In this document: piece after piece, positions 61,092 to 64,000 of the stretch | Layout of the letters: each line of letters starts with the position of its first letter | Position numbering within the stretch: the stretch's first letter is position 1 | Made by a program: the position numbers and the translations under genes | NCBI GenBank assembly: GCA_902495075.1 | Contig: CABUVO010000002.1 | Span: 62,001 to 126,000, forward strand | Direction: 5' to 3' | DNA from: an uncultured Porphyromonadaceae bacterium | GTDB lineage: Bacteria > Bacteroidota > Bacteroidia > Bacteroidales > Muribaculaceae | Length of the DNA stretch: 64,000 bases | The notes under the pieces: model-generated | What the model saw: only the letters and a program-made list of their open reading frames with translations | What the model was told of the DNA's origin: nothing | Databases searched by the model: none

Positions 61092-61121
61092 AAATAAGTA
61101 TCTCTTGCCGAGAGATACTTA
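61092..61121 (+). repeat. Right 30-base inverted repeat (IR-R) of candidate invertible promoter segment
   Basis: AAGTATCTCT-TGCCG-AGAGATACTT with AAAT before and A after: the exact reverse complement of 60636-60665. The predicted transcript start falls at or just inside this repeat, so the mRNA would begin with its hairpin. Confidence 0.85.
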
Positions 61122-61131
61122 AGAGAAGTTT

Positions 61132-61830
61132 GTGTATAAGGATGGTTGTCAGTGCTTTATGGCACTGGATAGATGGGGGAAGGATGTTTTTGACTTGTAT
61201 ATCTCTGATGTGGAGATTGTGAGTATGGAGATTCCGCAAAAGGTTGAGGCGAGATCAGATTTTGATGCGGCGGCAGCGACATTGGGCGTTGGCGACGCCG
61301 TAGGCGTGCCGCGAAGCCACTGGTTTGTGGCTATCGTGAAGAATAATACGGAGAAATCCGTGGCTGAAAAGCTCGTGGATGAAGGCGTACCTTTCTATCT
61401 CCCAACTCAAGAGGAACTCCGAATCTGGCGTAACGGACGACGCAAGAAGATTGAACGCGTGGTAATTCCTGCAACTATCTTTATCCATTGTACCGAGCCG
61501 GAACGACGCGAGATCGTGAAACTCCCCTACATCAACCGTTTTATGACCAACAAAGCGGGTTGCAATCCGAATCGGGTAGGTAATCCGTTGGCTGTTATCC
61601 CTGATTCCCAGATTCAGACGTTGCGTTTCATGCTTGGCAATGCCGAAGGAGAGGTGACTGTCTCAGCAGTATACAGCAAAGGGGATAAGGTGAAGGTTGT
61701 GAGAGGGGGATTGCGCGGACTCGAAGGGGAGATAATAGAATCAAACGGCAAAAGCGAATTGATGGTGCGTATCGACATATTCGGTTGCGCGCGCGTCACG
61801 ATCAATCCCGCGGACGTTACCAAGATTTAA
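61132..61830 (+). CDS. UpxY-family (NusG-like) transcription antiterminator
   Basis: A NusG paralogue of up to 232 residues. The NGN domain begins at HWFVAIVKNNTEKSVAEKL (about residue 63) and includes FYLPTQEELRIWRNGRRKK and VVIPATIFIHCTE. The KOW domain is near the end (KGDKVKVVRGGLRGLEGEII). UpxY proteins in Bacteroides are the first genes of capsular loci and prevent early termination of their own long operon. The start is uncertain: GTG 61132, ATG 61159 or ATG 61225 (201 residues, closest to family length). It stands directly after a candidate invertible promoter, as expected for a phase-variable capsule locus continuing beyond the window. Confidence 0.88.
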   Translation: MYKDGCQCFMALDRWGKDVFDLYISDVEIVSMEIPQKVEARSDFDAAAATLGVGDAVGVPRSHWFVAIVKNNTEKSVAEKLVDEGVPFYLPTQEELRIWRNGRRKKIERVVIPATIFIHCTEPERREIVKLPYINRFMTNKAGCNPNRVGNPLAVIPDSQIQTLRFMLGNAEGEVTVSAVYSKGDKVKVVRGGLRGLEGEIIESNGKSELMVRIDIFGCARVTINPADVTKI

Positions 61831-61867
61831 TGTGTAATTTTAAATGTTTAATGTCTAATTGGACCTT

Positions 61868-62569
61868 ATGTCTCAGGAATTTCACATTTCACATTCCACA
61901 TTCCACATTATTGAGGCGGCTCACAGGCTGATGGAGCGCGCGCAAGCGGCTGGATGTCTGCATATCGACGGACACGTGCCTTCGCGCGAAGAGCGGGCGT
62001 TGTGCGCAGAGATCCGAGACTTCACTCGCGAACTGAAAGGCGTGATTGAGGATGCCGCTCCCGAGCATCTGTACCGGCTGACAACGTATTACGATATGCT
62101 CTATCGTGTCGGTTTTCATGAGATGCCGTCGCAGAAATTCAGAGACGACATGATGCGTCGGTTTTTTGAGTCATGGATGGCAGGAAACGCAGCCATCTCC
62201 GAAGCCGAGATCTACGCGATGATAGCGCCCAAGGTACGTGCGAATGCCGCAGCTGTTGATCCGCAGTATTATTCCGCCTATTACAGACTGAAGACGGCGT
62301 GGACGAGGGAACTGAATCTTCACGACACATTCCGCAACGTATCGCCGGCGGAAAACTACAGCCGCCTGATGCAACTTATCGCCGACAACCTCAGCGGATG
62401 TTATCCCCGCGGCAAAAAGGAGGCTTACGAACGCAAGCAACGTTGGGTCGCCGCCAACCTCGTTGCCGATCCCTCGCTCCTCGACCTCGACACCCGCGAA
62501 TCCTACCGCCGCTTCCTCGCCAAAGCCGACTTCCTCGGCTTTACCCGTCGCGAACTTTTGCCTCAGTAA
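61868..62569 (+). CDS. Protein of unknown function downstream of upxY
   Basis: A mostly helical protein of up to 233 residues with no family I recognise. It has many charged residues and no signal peptide or membrane segment; RLTTYYDMLYRVGFHEMPSQ (about residue 75) and a C-terminal FLAKADFLGFTRRELLPQ stand out. The first residues (FHISHSTFHI) are encoded by the TTTCACATTCCACATTCCAC intergenic repeat, so the true start may be later, for example ATG 61931 (212 residues). It occupies the usual position of UpxZ, but the sequence does not look like UpxZ. Confidence 0.6.
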   Translation: MSQEFHISHSTFHIIEAAHRLMERAQAAGCLHIDGHVPSREERALCAEIRDFTRELKGVIEDAAPEHLYRLTTYYDMLYRVGFHEMPSQKFRDDMMRRFFESWMAGNAAISEAEIYAMIAPKVRANAAAVDPQYYSAYYRLKTAWTRELNLHDTFRNVSPAENYSRLMQLIADNLSGCYPRGKKEAYERKQRWVAANLVADPSLLDLDTRESYRRFLAKADFLGFTRRELLPQ

Positions 62570-62570
62570 C

Positions 62571-62601
62571 TTGGTTCGAAAAGAATAAATACCTATATTT
62601 G
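62571..62601 (+). promoter_or_regulatory. Promoter of the MntA-HepT module
   Basis: TTGG at 62571-62574, 19 bases, then TATATTTG at 62594-62601. The ATG at 62606 is only five bases after the -7 element, so the transcript would be leaderless or nearly so. Confidence 0.65.
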
Positions 62602-62605
62602 CATC

Positions 62606-62899
62606 ATGATTGCAATAAATCTTGATATATTAAAGAAATTCTTTTCAAAGGAACCGATAGTGAGGGCATGGCTGTTCGGTTCGTTTGCCCGTGGAGAAGA
62701 GCGAGCAGATAGCGATGTCGACATATTGGTTCAATTCGATCGTGATGCAAAGGTAGGTTTATTGCGCCATGCTGATATATTGCTGCGTCTTGAGCAGCTA
62801 CTCCACCGGAAAGTGGATCTTGTGCCGGAAAATTCAATTTATCCGGAGCTTCGCCAATCGATAAACTCCTCAAGAGTCTTGATCTATGAGAGAAACTGA
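62606..62899 (+). CDS. mntA: MntA-type nucleotidyltransferase antitoxin
   Basis: A 97-residue minimal nucleotidyltransferase. AWLFGSFARGEERADSDVDI contains GSX10DXD (about residues 25-39), the motif of MntA antitoxins that AMPylate HepT. LLRLEQLLHRKVDLVPENSI near residue 58 is the second family block. The gene overlaps the HepT-like gene by 14 bases, antitoxin first. Its promoter lies immediately before the start codon, suggesting a leaderless mRNA. Motif and partner are a textbook match; function in this organism is inferred. Confidence 0.87.
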   Translation: MIAINLDILKKFFSKEPIVRAWLFGSFARGEERADSDVDILVQFDRDAKVGLLRHADILLRLEQLLHRKVDLVPENSIYPELRQSINSSRVLIYERN

Positions 62900-63221
62900 C
62901 CGTGATCCATTGAGAATCCAACACATGATTGAATCAATCAATCGTGTAAATGAATTTATGGCAGGCAAATCAGAAAAAGATTTGGAGAATAACTCAATGC
63001 TTTTTTATGCTGTGGTTAAGAATATAGAAATCATTGGGGAGGCTGCGTATAAGTTGACACACGAATTCACCGATTCTCATCCCGACATACCGTGGAAGCA
63101 GATAATAAGAATGCGACATATCCTTGTTCATGGATATTATCAGATAAATACCGAACAGCTCTACAACGTATATACCGAGGATCTTCCCTACCTCTACGAT
63201 AAGCTACAAAACCTTTCGTAA
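62886..63221 (+). CDS. hepT: HepT-type HEPN RNase toxin (DUF86)
   Basis: A 111-residue HEPN protein of the DUF86/HepT group. RIQHMIESINRVNEFMAGKS near residue 10 and AVVKNIEIIGEAAYKLTHEF near residue 43 are family blocks. RHILVHGY near residue 78 matches the RX4HXY motif: Arg and His are catalytic for RNA cleavage and the Tyr is the AMPylation site in characterised MntA-HepT pairs. The overlap with the nucleotidyltransferase gene supports joint translation. Likely cleaves RNA when unmodified. Confidence 0.87.
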   Translation: MRETDRDPLRIQHMIESINRVNEFMAGKSEKDLENNSMLFYAVVKNIEIIGEAAYKLTHEFTDSHPDIPWKQIIRMRHILVHGYYQINTEQLYNVYTEDLPYLYDKLQNLS

Positions 63222-63294
63222 AATTCTTCTGAAATTTGTGGAGCATAGAATACATATCCTTTATATTGCTTGTACCGCGTGAGTTTAGTAGAAG

Positions 63295-64000
63295 ATGGGC
63301 GCAATTCAGAAAGACATACTAACCACACTAAGGTATATAAAAGATCTCTACAATGGCGAGGTCGGAGACTTCGTGGGATGTCCTGTCGCGGTAGACGAGG
63401 CTCGCCTCGTGGAGCAGGAAATAGGTGTGGCTATTGACTGTAAGGCATCATGGCGGGAGGTATGGAACCGGCGGCCTTATGATGATATGCCGGAATTCAG
63501 TTTCTGCAAAGAAGGAAAGAAATATGTTGTGCCGGAAATGGTCTCTTTCCTGAGCGCAAGCAATGAATTTACTACCGATGAATTCCAGGAAGCTTCAATC
63601 AGCATCAACAGGTTTTATTCAGCGGACATAGACTGGAACAAACCGCATTTTCTGCGCTCCGTGCAACCTCTTGAACGTTTCGACTGGGTGCATACGTTCC
63701 ATACGTGGGGTTATGAAGAAAGATATCCAAACGGGGGATGGTATTCCTCACTGGGTTTGCTGGAAGTGAATTTCAAAGATAAAGGAATCTTTCATCTATA
63801 TCCCTACAAATTTGAGAATCAGTATTATCTCGTTTGTGAAGCGTATTTTGAAAGCACTGTTGAAGAATTCAACGAATACGCATTTGCCGCTCAACTCAGC
63901 CTCGGTTTCTTCACAGACCGAATAACGCTTGACGAAGCATACATACTTTGTTATGCGGATGCGACATTCACTGCGCCGCAGGGGATATACTATATGGAGT
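63295..64000 (+). CDS. Protein of unknown function, truncated by window end
   Basis: From ATG 63295 an open frame runs without stop to the window edge, giving at least 235 residues. It has MGAIQKDILTTLRYIKDLYN at the N-terminus, then FVGCPVAVDEARLVEQEIGV and, further on, WYSSLGLLEVNFKDKGIFHL. The many aromatic residues and alternating hydrophobic pattern suggest a beta-rich fold in the second half; no signal peptide or family is recognised. No promoter is evident in the 73-base gap after hepT, so it could be part of the same transcript. Coding is supported by length and codon pattern only. Confidence 0.7.
   Translation, partial: MGAIQKDILTTLRYIKDLYNGEVGDFVGCPVAVDEARLVEQEIGVAIDCKASWREVWNRRPYDDMPEFSFCKEGKKYVVPEMVSFLSASNEFTTDEFQEASISINRFYSADIDWNKPHFLRSVQPLERFDWVHTFHTWGYEERYPNGGWYSSLGLLEVNFKDKGIFHLYPYKFENQYYLVCEAYFESTVEEFNEYAFAAQLSLGFFTDRITLDEAYILCYADATFTAPQGIYYME

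Overview
The window looks like a chromosomal segment of a member of the Bacteroidales (phylum Bacteroidota). The evidence is the Bacteroidota-type promoters (TTTG, about 19 bases, TAnnTTTG) before several transcription units, fimbrillin-like lipoproteins, a UpxY/NusG-family antiterminator, and an S12-S7-EF-G-S10-spc-alpha ribosomal super-cluster whose S14, S4 and L36 lack zinc-binding cysteines. Intergenic repeats and gene content would fit a gut lineage such as Muribaculaceae, but the family cannot be fixed from the sequence alone. Every supported gene lies on the + strand.

Region 1 (about 1-14.3 kb) is a dense, visibly AT-rich polysaccharide assembly cluster. It holds the tail of an F420-dehydrogenase-beta-like protein, a Wzx-type flippase, a pyruvyl transferase, six family-2 glycosyltransferases in two sequence types, two GT14-like transferases, an acyltransferase, a Wzy-type polymerase and a GT4 enzyme. 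Genes are tightly packed, with several ATGA or TAATG junctions.

Region 2 (about 14.3-39 kb) is GC-richer and continues the exopolysaccharide locus: two more GT4 enzymes, a WcaJ/PglC-like initiating phosphosugar transferase, a Wza export lipoprotein and a Wzc tyrosine autokinase with a long Tyr-Gly tail. Interspersed are a PqqD-like protein, an NTP_transf_5 nucleotidyltransferase and an HprK-like kinase, a trio known from RiPP and 'HPr-rel-A' gene sets. They are followed by a short peptide gene, two large fimbrillin-like lipoproteins fused to a PI-PLC-like domain and a GH27 domain, an OmpA protein, an S24/S26-like peptidase and an ABC exporter. Toxin-antitoxin-type modules (PIN; HEPN/MNT) sit between them. 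Gaps are filled with several families of AT-rich inverted and tandem repeats. Between the exporter gene and a GlmU-like gene lies a candidate structured RNA with its own promoter and terminator.

Region 3 (about 39-40.8 kb) is a GxxExxY-family gene between two homologous arrays of roughly 100-base repeats.

Region 4 (40.7-59.8 kb) is the translation super-cluster: rpsL, rpsG, fusA, rpsJ, rplC, rplD, rplW, rplB, rpsS, rplV, rpsC, rplP, a terminator and new promoter, then rpmC, rpsQ, rplN, rplX, rplE, rpsN, rpsH, rplF, rplR, rpsE, rpmD, rplO, secY, map, infA, rpmJ, rpsM, rpsK, rpsD, rpoA, rplQ and a terminator. Structured gaps before rpsL, rplC, rpsH and rpsD are candidate autoregulatory leaders.

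Region 5 (59.8-64 kb) starts with a secreted protein of unknown function. A 426-base segment bounded by perfect 30-base inverted repeats follows, with a consensus promoter facing a UpxY-like gene. This is the architecture of a phase-variable capsule promoter. After upxY come an unknown gene, an MntA-HepT-type module and an open-ended gene. I consider the candidate invertible promoter and the dispersed PqqD/nucleotidyltransferase/kinase/peptidase/exporter set the most interesting parts of the window.
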